A stretch of 23,212 nt of DNA, from positions 1-23,212 of the IMG/VR virus record IMGVR_UViG_3300013113_000259; one strand, written 5' to 3'. A program made the position numbers and the translations under genes. Under the pieces are notes generated by a model. That model made no database searches and was not told where the DNA came from. It was given only the letters and a program-made list of their open reading frames with translations. Shown piece by piece: positions 11,937 to 22,000 of this stretch. Source of the stretch: a virus. Position 1 is the stretch's first letter; every line of letters starts with the position of its first letter.

Positions 11937-12218
11937 TTACAATTCGTTTATATTAGTTATTTCTGCAATTCCTAAATCTGAAGCATCTTCAACAGTTGCT
12001 CGTGCTTCATTTACATAAGCAATATCAGTAAAAAAAGTACTTATACTAACTTGTCCTATTTCCAATTTGGTACGGTTTTCTCCTAAAAACTTTCCCAATG
12101 TTGCGTCGTAATCTTCATTAATTTGATTAATTACAGATTCTTCAGAAGTATATCCAACATCAGTATATTTTAGGTTATCCGTACCCTCTAATTCTATTTT
12201 ACTAATAATTGTTATCAT
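11937..12218 (-). CDS. hypothetical small late protein
   Basis: A 93-residue acidic protein (MITIISKIELEGTDNLKYTD, ending ITNINEL). No family was recognised. It lies between the 127-aa and the jelly-roll genes with gaps of 1-2 nt, so it is translated in the same unit. Confidence 0.6.
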   Translation of the reverse strand: MITIISKIELEGTDNLKYTDVGYTSEESVINQINEDYDATLGKFLGENRTKLEIGQVSISTFFTDIAYVNEARATVEDASDLGIAEITNINEL

Positions 12219-12220
12219 AA

Positions 12221-12604
12221 TTATTCTTCTTCTTCTACTAAAACAACTTTCGAAATATCGTATCCAAAAGTATCAGCAATGATTTTTCTTTGGTCCTCTT
12301 TGTAAGATTGAATTCCCCAATTTGGAACATCAGCAATGGGATAAGTAAAATTTACCAATCTTTTCCATACCATAATTGGCTCCTCTTCTGTTCCTTGGTT
12401 TACCTCATGCTCACCTTTGAAGAAATACTTTCCTTCGTTATAAGTATCTGCAGAAATGTAAACATTGTATTCTACTTTTAACAATCCATCTGCAATAACT
12501 CCCTTGTCACTTACTGCAATTTTGATGATAGGATTAGTAACGGTTACTCCGTAATCCGCTTTAAAATCTCCTGTGATTTGATAGTGTATTTTATTCTTTA
12601 TCAT
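12221..12604 (-). CDS. hypothetical small late protein
   Basis: A 127-residue, acidic, beta-rich protein (IKNKIHYQITGDFKADYGVT, then KVEYNVYISADTY) ending in VVLVEEEE. No family was recognised. It is placed just after the fibre gene; small acidic proteins there are often fibre chaperones or fibre-tip attachments, but nothing in this sequence proves that. Confidence 0.6.
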   Translation of the reverse strand: MIKNKIHYQITGDFKADYGVTVTNPIIKIAVSDKGVIADGLLKVEYNVYISADTYNEGKYFFKGEHEVNQGTEEEPIMVWKRLVNFTYPIADVPNWGIQSYKEDQRKIIADTFGYDISKVVLVEEEE

Positions 12605-12623
12605 TTTATTTAGTTTTTATTTT

Positions 12624-14756
12624 TTATGCTTCTTCTTTTACTGCAATAACATCCCACTTAGTATCTGTGCTATTATAAACTGCTCCAACATACAATGTCT
12701 TATTCGCTGTTGTTGATGCAGGTAAAGTTACTCCAATTGCTCTCCATACTGCATTCCAAGTAAATGCCCTTGAAGTTCCGTCATCTTTGAATCTCAACAT
12801 TAATCTTTGACCTTGAACGGGAGTTCCCGTTGGTGCTTCTATTGTTGTTGCACCTGCCATTGCTGTTAGAACACCCAATGTTTCATTATCCGCATCTATG
12901 GTAAACGTTATGTCTGAGGTTGTTTCTTGAACTGGTGGATTAATAACCGCGTTTGTAATACGGTTGTTATCCATATCTAAATCAGTAGATATTTCAACTG
13001 ATGTCGTAGTACATTTTAATTTTGTCGTTAAAGTTCCATTTTGAGCAACTTGTAATGCTAAGTCACCCTCTTCACTTCCTCCCGTATTGCTAACTATTGT
13101 ACCCAACATACCTGCGTAAGATGTTTGACCCGAAAAGGAGTTATTTAGGTCAATAGTATATAAAGCACCATAATTGGCAAAGTGCCAAGGTCTATACAAT
13201 GAAAACTTATAAAAACTTGCATCCCCAGTAACTACGGCATTTTGACCCGCTTTTATATTTCCATTATCTAAGAAATCCCAAGTTTTATTTGGCGTCGTAT
13301 CATTATCATATAAAGCAAAAGTTGAACCCGTCGTAGTTCCATCGCCTTGAACCGTTACTTTCCCCGACGGAGTAGTAGTTCCAAAACCGAAATTACCACT
13401 TCCTCCGTAATAAGAATCAACATTTTGCCCTATGTATAAAGCGTTGGTAGTATCATTAAGATTTACAACAAAAGTTTGGTCAACTGAATTAGTTTGTGCC
13501 GAGTTGTTCGTGCTTAATAAAATAGACCTTTGCCCACTTACGGTATTTCCTCGTCCACCTATTGCTATACTATTAACCCCACTTGCAACACTTGCATATC
13601 CTAAAGCTATTGCATAACTTGACGTAGCACCCGAAGCAAATCCTAACGCTAAGGCCCTCGTCGTTGCTTGAGTATTTACCCCCATTGCTATTCCTCCAGA
13701 GTTCGTACTTTGTGCGTTGTTACCGATTGCTACGCCATAAATTCCCGTTATTATTTTAGCTCCGTTACCAATTGCTACCCCGCTATTTGTTTCAGCACTT
13801 GAGTTGTATCCAATCGCTATATCGTAATTACCTTTAGCGTCTGAGCCTGTTCCAATGGCTATTGAGCTATCTGCATCCGTTGCTTCTGCGTTAAAACCAA
13901 TTGCCACACTATACTCACCTGCCGTCGTTGCTCCTTTCCCTAAAGTAAAAGCACCGTTGTCTAACAGTGATATTATCGTATCTCCTGCTTGATTGTTAAA
14001 CGATAATGAGTTTCCGTCTAAATCAAGTATTCTATTTCCTGATAAAACACCATCTGCTGAATAAATTGATGAAACAGATAATCCTGCAATTTCATCGTCG
14101 ACATATTTCTTTGGAACAAGAGATGTATCAACCAAAGTCGAATAATTCGCACCCGTTCCATTTGTTTCAGAAGTTTCTCCGAATCCTATTAATAAAATTC
14201 CATATTTGTTAGTAGAATTATCTGTATACCATGTATTACTTGTACCTACTGAACCAACTTGTAAAGTTCCATTTCCTGACGAAACTATTGCGTTTAGTCC
14301 ATCAATTGACATATCCGTTCCACCTTCTGATAAAGAGATTGAACCGGGAGCAATATTTAACGAAGTATAATTTGAAGGCCCATCAGCTATGAATATAATA
14401 TCCGTTCCGTTGATATTATAACTTGTAACAACATTTGTAGATGTATCGTTTAAAAAGCCTACTATTCCTGCACTACCGAATCTTGAATTACCAATTATAT
14501 TACTACTTGAATCATTGATATCAAACTTAAATTCTTTATCTGTTAAGAAATGCTCACGATTTGCTGATAAAGTAAGATTGTTAGTATTAAAAAGGTTTTC
14601 TGATACAACCGCCGCTAAAATCGCCGCCTTAATTACACTTCCTTTTATTTTTGCCGTTTCATAACTTGAACCCGTCCAATAGTCAATGTCGTAATAGTCA
14701 TCATCACCAAAAGCTAATCTTTCTAACGGGTACTGATTTATTTTTATTCCTGCCAT
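12624..14756 (-). CDS. tail fibre with YadA-head (Hep_Hag) repeats
   Basis: A 710-residue protein. The N-terminus (AGIKINQYPLERL) is probably the virion attachment part. VPKKYVDDEIAG (about 214-225) is a string common in phage fibres. Residues about 281-417 carry repeats of the YadA-head type (SVAIGFNAEA, SIAIGTGSDA, DIAIGYNSSA, GVAIGNGAK, IALGYASVA), which form a left-handed beta-roll in trimeric adhesins. The C-terminal domain (about 640-710: GQRLMLRFKDDGTSRAFTW, later GVTLPASTTANKTLYVG) is known from many phage fibres. It is likely trimeric and receptor-binding. No endosialidase-type self-cleaving chaperone is seen at the end. Confidence 0.85.
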   Translation of the reverse strand: MAGIKINQYPLERLAFGDDDYYDIDYWTGSSYETAKIKGSVIKAAILAAVVSENLFNTNNLTLSANREHFLTDKEFKFDINDSSSNIIGNSRFGSAGIVGFLNDTSTNVVTSYNINGTDIIFIADGPSNYTSLNIAPGSISLSEGGTDMSIDGLNAIVSSGNGTLQVGSVGTSNTWYTDNSTNKYGILLIGFGETSETNGTGANYSTLVDTSLVPKKYVDDEIAGLSVSSIYSADGVLSGNRILDLDGNSLSFNNQAGDTIISLLDNGAFTLGKGATTAGEYSVAIGFNAEATDADSSIAIGTGSDAKGNYDIAIGYNSSAETNSGVAIGNGAKIITGIYGVAIGNNAQSTNSGGIAMGVNTQATTRALALGFASGATSSYAIALGYASVASGVNSIAIGGRGNTVSGQRSILLSTNNSAQTNSVDQTFVVNLNDTTNALYIGQNVDSYYGGSGNFGFGTTTPSGKVTVQGDGTTTGSTFALYDNDTTPNKTWDFLDNGNIKAGQNAVVTGDASFYKFSLYRPWHFANYGALYTIDLNNSFSGQTSYAGMLGTIVSNTGGSEEGDLALQVAQNGTLTTKLKCTTTSVEISTDLDMDNNRITNAVINPPVQETTSDITFTIDADNETLGVLTAMAGATTIEAPTGTPVQGQRLMLRFKDDGTSRAFTWNAVWRAIGVTLPASTTANKTLYVGAVYNSTDTKWDVIAVKEEA
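13506..13946 (-). repeat. Hep_Hag/YadA-head repeat block inside the fibre gene
   Basis: At least eight units of about 14 residues with the AIG/ALG core (SVAIGFNA, SIAIGTGS, DIAIGYNS, GVAIGNGA, GVAIGNNA, GIAMGVNT, ALALGFAS, AIALGYAS). Unit sequences diverge, so these are protein-level rather than perfect DNA repeats. Confidence 0.75.
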
Positions 14757-14769
14757 AACTTTTATTTTT

Positions 14770-17082
14770 TTATGCTAATATTTTTTGTTCGTCATCTGTT
14801 GTCCACTTATCTTCATCTGAAGTAGTGTTTTTAGGCACTTCTACGATATCAAAACAAGTTTGTTTAATCTTTGCCGTAATCTTTACTCCATTGGTAGTGT
14901 CTATTTTACTCGGGTCAAATTTACATTTTAATTTAATCGTCGTAGCTGAAATATAAGAAATTTGACATAATAATCCACTAATTGGCGTTAAAGGATTTGT
15001 AGAATCATTATCATAAGCAACTATTGTTGAACTTATATATCGTGGACTACTTTCTTTTGGTTCTACGGTAATCATTCCCCACACCTTTTGAACGTCCCAA
15101 TTGCCTGTTGTTAATACATGAGTACTTTCAATAAATAATTGTTCTCCTTCAGGAATTATTGTTACAACAGAATTATCAGATTGCCTTTGCAGTTCTATTG
15201 TAGAGGTTACATCAGCATTATCATCGTAAGGATTATCTACTAAAGTGTTTGTATGTATAAAAGCTAAACCATTATCATCTAACTCTACAACCATTCTAAT
15301 AGTCCAATTACCTAAGTTATCGTACTGTTCCCAATTTTGATTTTCATTTGGTGCAAAATCAGTACTAACTCCTGCTAATGATAACCAATACTTCCAATTG
15401 AGCAGAAATGGATAATATACGCCTACTTCATAATCTGTTAGTGAATCTGTACCTGTTAGATTGACAATAGCATTTCTTTTTACACTTGTAGTTGGTAATT
15501 CAGAATTAATTGTACTTGTTTCATTTAACAGATATTTTCCTGTGCTTGATTGATATGTAACACTACCAAAATTAAAATTAGTTTGTTGCAATGTAAAAGT
15601 ATCTTCACTAACAGTATTATATGCTTCTACTCTTAAGTTTATTGAATTATAAGTTTGTTTATTCTTTTCTAAATTAAAAGTACCGTAATACGCAATGTCA
15701 TCTTCTGTATCTGCTTCAAATCCAATATGAGTTGCGTTAATTGTAGTTTGATTTTGTGAATGGTCTAAGAATCCGTAATCATTAACCATAGTTAACGCAC
15801 CACCTACGGGCAATTCTTTGTCTAATTGCTTACTGTATACTAAATGATTTATGTTACCAACTTTTACCCATAAATAGAATATCTTATCATCATCTTGTCT
15901 ACTATCAAAAAATGCTTGTAGGTTAGAATTACAACTCCAATCTAAATTTACTACTGCATTACCGCCCGATGGCGTGATACTATTAATGGTTATTTCCCAA
16001 TTTGCAGTCGAATAACTTCCAACACCGTTGTTAGAGGTATAAGTATTTGTTGCAGATATTGTGGTAGTTGGTAATAAATAAGTTATGTTGTTTTGATTGT
16101 ATGTTTGATTTTTAAAGTATGCATCATCAATACTAACATATGCTCCACCAATTGCTAAATCCGCAATGTTTGTTCCTGCTAAATCTACTTCAAAAGAAAC
16201 TGTATTTGGAGAAACATTATACTTTAACTCAGATATTGCTGAAATAACACTACTTCCTGTTGATATGCTAACATTGTTTGACTGATTGAACCAACCTGTA
16301 TTTGCTTGATTATCATATGAAAATTCTGTTCTTTGAAAAACTTCTCCAACTTTGCTACTCCAAAGTCCTTTAACAAATATTTTTAAGCAATCGCCTAACG
16401 CAAACCATTCTTCATTATAGATTCCTGAATTAGCAAAAACAAATGTTATAGTATATTGATTAAATCCGTCAGTATTAGCTCCTAAGTATTCAATATCAGC
16501 AGATTGTAAGAATTGCCCTGATTCATTACCAACAATTGAACCTGATTGAGTACCCCCAACTGATAACGCAGATAAATTACTAAAGAAACTTCTCGTTAAT
16601 TCTCCATCTATTAAACTTGCTGAAGAACCACCTTCATTGTTTAAGCTATGATTGAATTCTAACAATAAATCTTCTCTACGTCTTACGGCACCGCCAACAG
16701 AAACCACAGGAGTAACAACCATAATCTCTCCTGCACTAATATCATAAAAAAGGTTATTTACCCAAGTATCAACATTTAATTCCGTATCTGTTACGCTTGT
16801 AACTGTTGCAGTATGGTCGTGACTGATACTACCGTTAGCGTTATATCTTGCAATGTAAACTAAATCGCCTACTCTTATTCCTTCATCAAGCCAACTAACA
16901 GTAGGACTTGTAAGAATATAAAGTAATGGGTCAAAAGTAAATGGATTGTTTAATGTTGATATTCTAATTTGTTCAGCAACAGTTAATTCCAATGTAGTAA
17001 CATCTCCTGCATTAGATACATAAGTACTACCGCTGTAACCAAAAGAATTTGTATAATTACTATTTTCTACTATTATTGGCAT
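14770..17082 (-). CDS. large tail structural protein
   Basis: A 770-residue, beta-rich, Asn/Thr/Ser-rich protein (MPIIVENSNYTNSFGYSG; TVTSVTDTELNVDTWVNNLF; later IIPEGEQLFIESTHVLTTGN). No catalytic motif is seen. Position between the tail hub-type protein and the fibre suggests a tail-tip or baseplate-periphery component connecting the two. It could also be a second receptor-binding protein. It overlaps the small coiled-coil gene by 23 nt. Confidence 0.75.
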   Translation of the reverse strand: MPIIVENSNYTNSFGYSGSTYVSNAGDVTTLELTVAEQIRISTLNNPFTFDPLLYILTSPTVSWLDEGIRVGDLVYIARYNANGSISHDHTATVTSVTDTELNVDTWVNNLFYDISAGEIMVVTPVVSVGGAVRRREDLLLEFNHSLNNEGGSSASLIDGELTRSFFSNLSALSVGGTQSGSIVGNESGQFLQSADIEYLGANTDGFNQYTITFVFANSGIYNEEWFALGDCLKIFVKGLWSSKVGEVFQRTEFSYDNQANTGWFNQSNNVSISTGSSVISAISELKYNVSPNTVSFEVDLAGTNIADLAIGGAYVSIDDAYFKNQTYNQNNITYLLPTTTISATNTYTSNNGVGSYSTANWEITINSITPSGGNAVVNLDWSCNSNLQAFFDSRQDDDKIFYLWVKVGNINHLVYSKQLDKELPVGGALTMVNDYGFLDHSQNQTTINATHIGFEADTEDDIAYYGTFNLEKNKQTYNSINLRVEAYNTVSEDTFTLQQTNFNFGSVTYQSSTGKYLLNETSTINSELPTTSVKRNAIVNLTGTDSLTDYEVGVYYPFLLNWKYWLSLAGVSTDFAPNENQNWEQYDNLGNWTIRMVVELDDNGLAFIHTNTLVDNPYDDNADVTSTIELQRQSDNSVVTIIPEGEQLFIESTHVLTTGNWDVQKVWGMITVEPKESSPRYISSTIVAYDNDSTNPLTPISGLLCQISYISATTIKLKCKFDPSKIDTTNGVKITAKIKQTCFDIVEVPKNTTSDEDKWTTDDEQKILA

Positions 17083-17296
17083 TTCCTGTTGTGTATTTTT
17101 GTACTAAATCTTCTATCGCATTAAAATTCCCTCTACGGAATTCTTTTAACATTTTATTGGCATCAATTTGATATTGTTTAACTTTTTCGTAAGTTTTTTC
17201 ATCTAAATTTGCATACGCTTGATTTTGTATTTCAACAATGTTATCAAGTTGCTTACTCAAATTTTCTATGTTTTTAAACTGTTTATTGAAATCCAT
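17060..17296 (-). CDS. small coiled-coil protein
   Basis: A 78-residue, mostly helical protein: FKNIENLSKQLDNIVEIQN is followed by a charged amphipathic stretch (DEKTYEKVKQYQIDANKMLK), and it ends in a Gly/Asn tail. It is probably an oligomeric tail component or assembly factor. No family was recognised. It sits between two large tail genes, with 1 nt before and 23 nt overlap after. Confidence 0.65.
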   Translation of the reverse strand: MDFNKQFKNIENLSKQLDNIVEIQNQAYANLDEKTYEKVKQYQIDANKMLKEFRRGNFNAIEDLVQKYTTGNANNSRK

Positions 17297-17297
17297 A

Positions 17298-19013
17298 TCA
17301 CTCGTTTAAAACTAAAATGTTAACTTTACCTTGAGCATAATTATCAGGCTCTTTGTAAGAAATAATTGCTTTACTTTGTTCATCTGTGTACCTTATAGAT
17401 AATATCTCACAAAGTACTCCATTAATGTAGGCAAAATTATTATCAATTAAAGATACAAATTCTGATGATTTTAATCTTAATGGTACATCTGAATAAATTT
17501 TATAACTATTTATGTTAATTTCGTTAATCTTATGATAGTCCTCATATATCTTACTTGCCTTAATCTTATCAACGTAATTGGTATCTTGTCGTCCATTTGT
17601 TGCATAAAGTACTTTTGTAACAGAAAAATATTGTTGAGAAATTTGCGTAACTCCTAATCTATTTGTAATAGCTGAAGTTAAATTTAATCCTGCACCAAAT
17701 AATCCTGTAATCGTATCTATTGTTTTGAAAAAGGTCTTAGCAAATTGTTCTACCCAACTCAATTCGGATTTTCTAACACCTAATGCAAAAGGAATGTTAA
17801 TATCATTCAACCCTCTAATTGAAACTAAATCTTGATTGATTACATTAAGCGGTTCAGTACTATATTCTGCATCTGTTGGGTCAAAGAAATCTAATGTATG
17901 TGTATCAGAATAATCTACTTGATAATGGATATAACTTCTTTTCCACGCTTCTTCAGTATTTAAACGATATTCATTTTGTCTTTTATCCTGAATGTTTAAT
18001 GCAGGTAGCGTAGTATTAGAAGTAATGTTTTGCCAATAATCTCTACGTTCAATCTGCACTACTCCGTTATAAACTTTTGTTCTTGCGTTAAACCATATTT
18101 CTATGGCATTTATCAATTCGCCTAATGTTGATACTGTATCTTGAGCAGTTAGATAACCTTTTGTAAACGAAAAGTTTAAATCGTTTTGAATATATTGGAA
18201 AATACTTTTTTTCTCTTTTACTAATGGAACAGGCATTAACGTGAGTTTTTCCATACTGTTAAGCAATGTTGAATCCAATGTATATCCTAAATATTGACAA
18301 CCTTTGCTAATCAATTCTTTAATTGTTGCTCCTTTGTAGTATCGAACTTTTGGAAATAACAATTCAAACATTTGTCTTGCTAACTTAATTAACGCAATGT
18401 AGACCGCTATTGTGTACGCTAATTGTGCCGCTACTGCCAATGCTAAAGAAATTATTTCTCCAATAGGTGGAACAGGTATTGCACTTGCGTTAGGCGTTGT
18501 TGCTTCAATCAAATCTCTTGTAGCAGTTATCAAATCTTTAGTTGCTTGTATAGATTCCTTAGTAATAACATAAATCGCAATCGCTAAACTTATTCCCATT
18601 TCAGCTTGATTTTCAGGAATAATTAGATATGGAATATCTATTAAATTAAATGATACTCCTTTGCTATTCATTAATTCAAAAGATAATCCTTGTGCATTTT
18701 CATTAAAATTGTCGTACCCTTTTCTTTTTTTTATTTTTACTTCAATCTCAAAATCTCTATAAACAGTTCCTTCTGTTAAATCAACATAGTATTCTAATTT
18801 TACTCCTGAATCTAACTCAATTGTATATGGAATACCTTCAAACACACCTTGAGTAGCAACGTGGTTCAATATGATATCTTGTGCTTCTCTTGGTAAAATA
18901 ACAGTATCGGTATCTACCTGCAATAATTCAGGGTTACCTGTGTAATTAGTAATTAAACCAATTTCTAAAACATTTCGTGGACTTACAATTATGTTGTTTA
19001 AGTAATGCTTCAT
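17298..19013 (-). CDS. tail protein after tape measure (hub/distal-tail type) with hydrophobic segments
   Basis: A 571-residue protein whose ATG overlaps the stop of the tape-measure gene (ATGA), the usual position of distal-tail or hub proteins. The N-terminal 130 residues are beta-rich. Two hydrophobic stretches follow, about 139-151 (MGISLAIAIYVIT) and 184-210 (IGEIISLALAVAAQLAYTIAV and onwards). The rest is beta/alpha mixed, with RRDYWQNI and WKRSYIHYQVDYSD segments. Membrane-type helices are unusual in a tail hub and could serve insertion into the host membrane. No known domain was recognised by eye; the role is inferred from position. Confidence 0.7.
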   Translation of the reverse strand: MKHYLNNIIVSPRNVLEIGLITNYTGNPELLQVDTDTVILPREAQDIILNHVATQGVFEGIPYTIELDSGVKLEYYVDLTEGTVYRDFEIEVKIKKRKGYDNFNENAQGLSFELMNSKGVSFNLIDIPYLIIPENQAEMGISLAIAIYVITKESIQATKDLITATRDLIEATTPNASAIPVPPIGEIISLALAVAAQLAYTIAVYIALIKLARQMFELLFPKVRYYKGATIKELISKGCQYLGYTLDSTLLNSMEKLTLMPVPLVKEKKSIFQYIQNDLNFSFTKGYLTAQDTVSTLGELINAIEIWFNARTKVYNGVVQIERRDYWQNITSNTTLPALNIQDKRQNEYRLNTEEAWKRSYIHYQVDYSDTHTLDFFDPTDAEYSTEPLNVINQDLVSIRGLNDINIPFALGVRKSELSWVEQFAKTFFKTIDTITGLFGAGLNLTSAITNRLGVTQISQQYFSVTKVLYATNGRQDTNYVDKIKASKIYEDYHKINEININSYKIYSDVPLRLKSSEFVSLIDNNFAYINGVLCEILSIRYTDEQSKAIISYKEPDNYAQGKVNILVLNE

Positions 19014-22000
19014 CTTCCTAATCTGTATCTGTTATAAATCTTTGTATTCCCTTGTTTAGTAGTCCTTGATATTGCCATTGCTCCATCAATAATCTGCTCA
19101 ACTTCTAAATTGTGCTCAGGTTTACTGCTTATAGTGCGTTCTAAGGAATCTAATTTATCAACAAGTATGTTTACTCCGTTTACTCCATTTGAAACTAATA
19201 CACCGTCTGTAACGTCTCGTACTAATCCATTTTGATAGTTGTATGCTAATTGAGCAAGTTCATCGTTAGACATTGCACCTATCATTTCGTTGTTTTTCTT
19301 AGGTACAACTCTTTCATTTGGGTGTAACACAGATAAGAAACCACCTTTGCCATCTACTCCTTTTCCATTCTTGCCTGTATCTTCTGTTCCTTCAAAAAAT
19401 GCAGGTAAAGATTTAATGAATTCAGTAAGTAAAACAGTATCAGTAATTGTTTTTTGTAATGGATTCTTAACTTCAGGGTCTTGAGAATTGGTAAGATATG
19501 TTTGTAATACAGTAGATGCCAATTGTACTCTCTGCTTACGTTTTTCCATTTGTTCCCTTTTTCTGTTTTGTTCTGCCATTAATTTAGCTTCTTCAGCCAT
19601 ACTTTGTTGTGCTAAAATATTTCCATTCTGAGCTAATTCAGCGTATGTATCAAATCTTTTTTGCGATGCTTCAATTTCTTCGTCAATCTTTGCAATTCTT
19701 CTATCTGCGTATTCATTAAACAAATCAGTAGTAGCTTGAGCAACTGCAATCATATCTTCTGCACGTTGTTTTCTTACTTCCGCTAATTCTTCAGCTTTCT
19801 TTTTTTCTTCTTCTATTTCTTGCTCATCTAAATCTTTTTTCTTATCCAAAGTTTCATTTTCCAAACGAATAATATCGTTTTGTAGTTTACGATTTATTTC
19901 TTCAATTTTTTGTGCCTTTTCATCTTCTTCTAAAATTTCTTCGTTAGCTTGTTCCCTATCGAATGTCGCTTGGTCTTTTAATTGTTGAATTCTAACTTTT
20001 TTGATTTCATCTAATCTCTGCTTTAATTGTTCAATAGATTCTTCTCCTTTTATTTTTTCGTCCTCAATAGATTTTTCTCTTAATTCCTTTTCTATATCAA
20101 ACTCTCTTTCTAATAATTCTACCTTCAAATCAAAATCATCTTGTTCTATGTTTTGAATAGAATCTAAAATTGCTCTGTTCTTGTCTAATCTTTTGTTTGC
20201 CGTTTCTTCCTCAATTTCAGCTAAATCTTGAACTACTGTTTTACGCTCTTTTAATATTTCAAGAATTCGAGTTAATGTAGTTTCATTTAAAACAAACTTT
20301 TTTAGTGTTCGTCTTATCTCTGCTTCATCATTCATTTTTAACAATTCATCAAAATCTATGCGTTGTTTAGTATAATCCTGCACCAATTTAACTTGATTAG
20401 CAAAGGCACTATCCGCTAAACGTATTGTTTCTTCTGTCAATGCTTCTCGTTCTGCTAATGTTGTCTTTTCTCCGTTAATAATTCTTTCATTAATAGTTTT
20501 TTGGATATCAAAGGCATCTATTGCATAATCTAACTCCTTTTCAAATGTATCTTTAAGAGTATTCCTCTTTTCCATTTCATTTTTTGCTAATGCACTTGTC
20601 AATTCATTATCCTTAGCAATTTGTTCGGTTTTAGCATCTTTTAACTCAGCAAGGGTATCACTATTAATTTTCATCCAATCAGATTCACGCTCAAGGAATT
20701 CTAAGTTTTTAACTTGTTCTAAAGAATATTGTTTACCTGCTTCAATAAGTTTCTGCCTTAATTTAATCGCTTGAAGTTCAACATTCATATCTGCTAACTC
20801 CTTTTCCTTTTCAATACGTTCGGTAACAGTTTTATTGTAATCCTCTTGTGCTTTTCTTTGTTGTGCAAAAGATAATGTCATATCTCCCGCCTGTTCAGAT
20901 AACAATTCCTCCTCACCTCTTAGCTTTTCCATTTCTTCACTTGTCTTTGCTAAGGCATTCTCGTATCTGAAAGTTGCCATTATTGTTTCATCAATATTTT
21001 GTATGACATCGAACGGCTTGTACTTCTTTTTGGATAAAATATCTAACTGAGTATCAATTTCGTTTAGTCTTTTTTGTATTTCAGGTGTTTTAGTTAAAGG
21101 ATTCAACCCTTCTTTTATTTCCAATGCGAACTTTTCTATTTTTAATCCAAGTTTTGTAAAGGTATCCATTACCTTTTGCCCTGCGGTATTTACTAATGCC
21201 ATTGCCTTTTGCATAGTTCCTTGAAGATTTTTAACACCTTCTCGAGTATCTCCCATACTTGCAACCAATGAACCTAACAGTGCTATTAACAGTCCAATAC
21301 CTGTTGCCTTAACCGCTTTACCAATCAAACGAATTTTCTTTGCAGATGAATCTGCCGCCTTTGCCTGAATAACAAACGCCTTTGCTTGTGCTTTTATGCC
21401 ATCAATGGAATCTTTAATTCCTTTAATCATACCACCAAGCTCACCCGTTGCATTTTGTATGGATTCGGTATAATTACCAACATTGATTTTTTGCTTTTTA
21501 AGGGCATCAGCATTTTCTCTGATAACTTCGTTGTTATCATCTAATTCTTCGTTAATTTCTTTTAAGCGTTTTTTACCCTCTTCAGTTTCAAGATTTAGCT
21601 TTTCTCTTTCCCTACGCAGTTTTCTGTTTTGTGCCGCAATTTTTTCTAAAGTTCCTGCTTGTTTATCTTGCAATACTAATTCATCAGCTAATATCTTTTT
21701 TTGTTGTGCTGATGCTTTTTGGAATCTTATTTTTGCTTTTACTTGTTCATCATCACTATCGGCTAACTGTCTTTTTAATTTTAAAGCCTCTTTATCTTGC
21801 TTTTCTTGTTGTTTAGATATTTTAAGTTCTTGTTGAGCAAGTTTGTTTTCTTGAATTTGTGTTTTTATTCTTTCTTGCTCTAATTTTTCTAACTTAGTTT
21901 CTGCGTCTATCTGAGTTTTTATTGCATCGGCTTTCGCTTTATCTAACTGTATGGATTGCTCCATTGTTTCATTCATAGCATTAACAGTTGTATTAACACT

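Noticed and set aside
11267-14756. Diversity-generating retroelement target in the fibre or jelly-roll genes
   Set aside because: No reverse transcriptase or template repeat lies in the window, and no duplicated variable segment was noticed; the Asn-rich content alone is not evidence.
21483-21836. Plus-strand open frame of 117 codons opposite the tape-measure gene
   Set aside because: It is Ser/Leu/Phe/Cys-rich, as expected from the antisense of a Lys/Glu/Gln-rich coiled coil, and lies wholly inside a certain gene.
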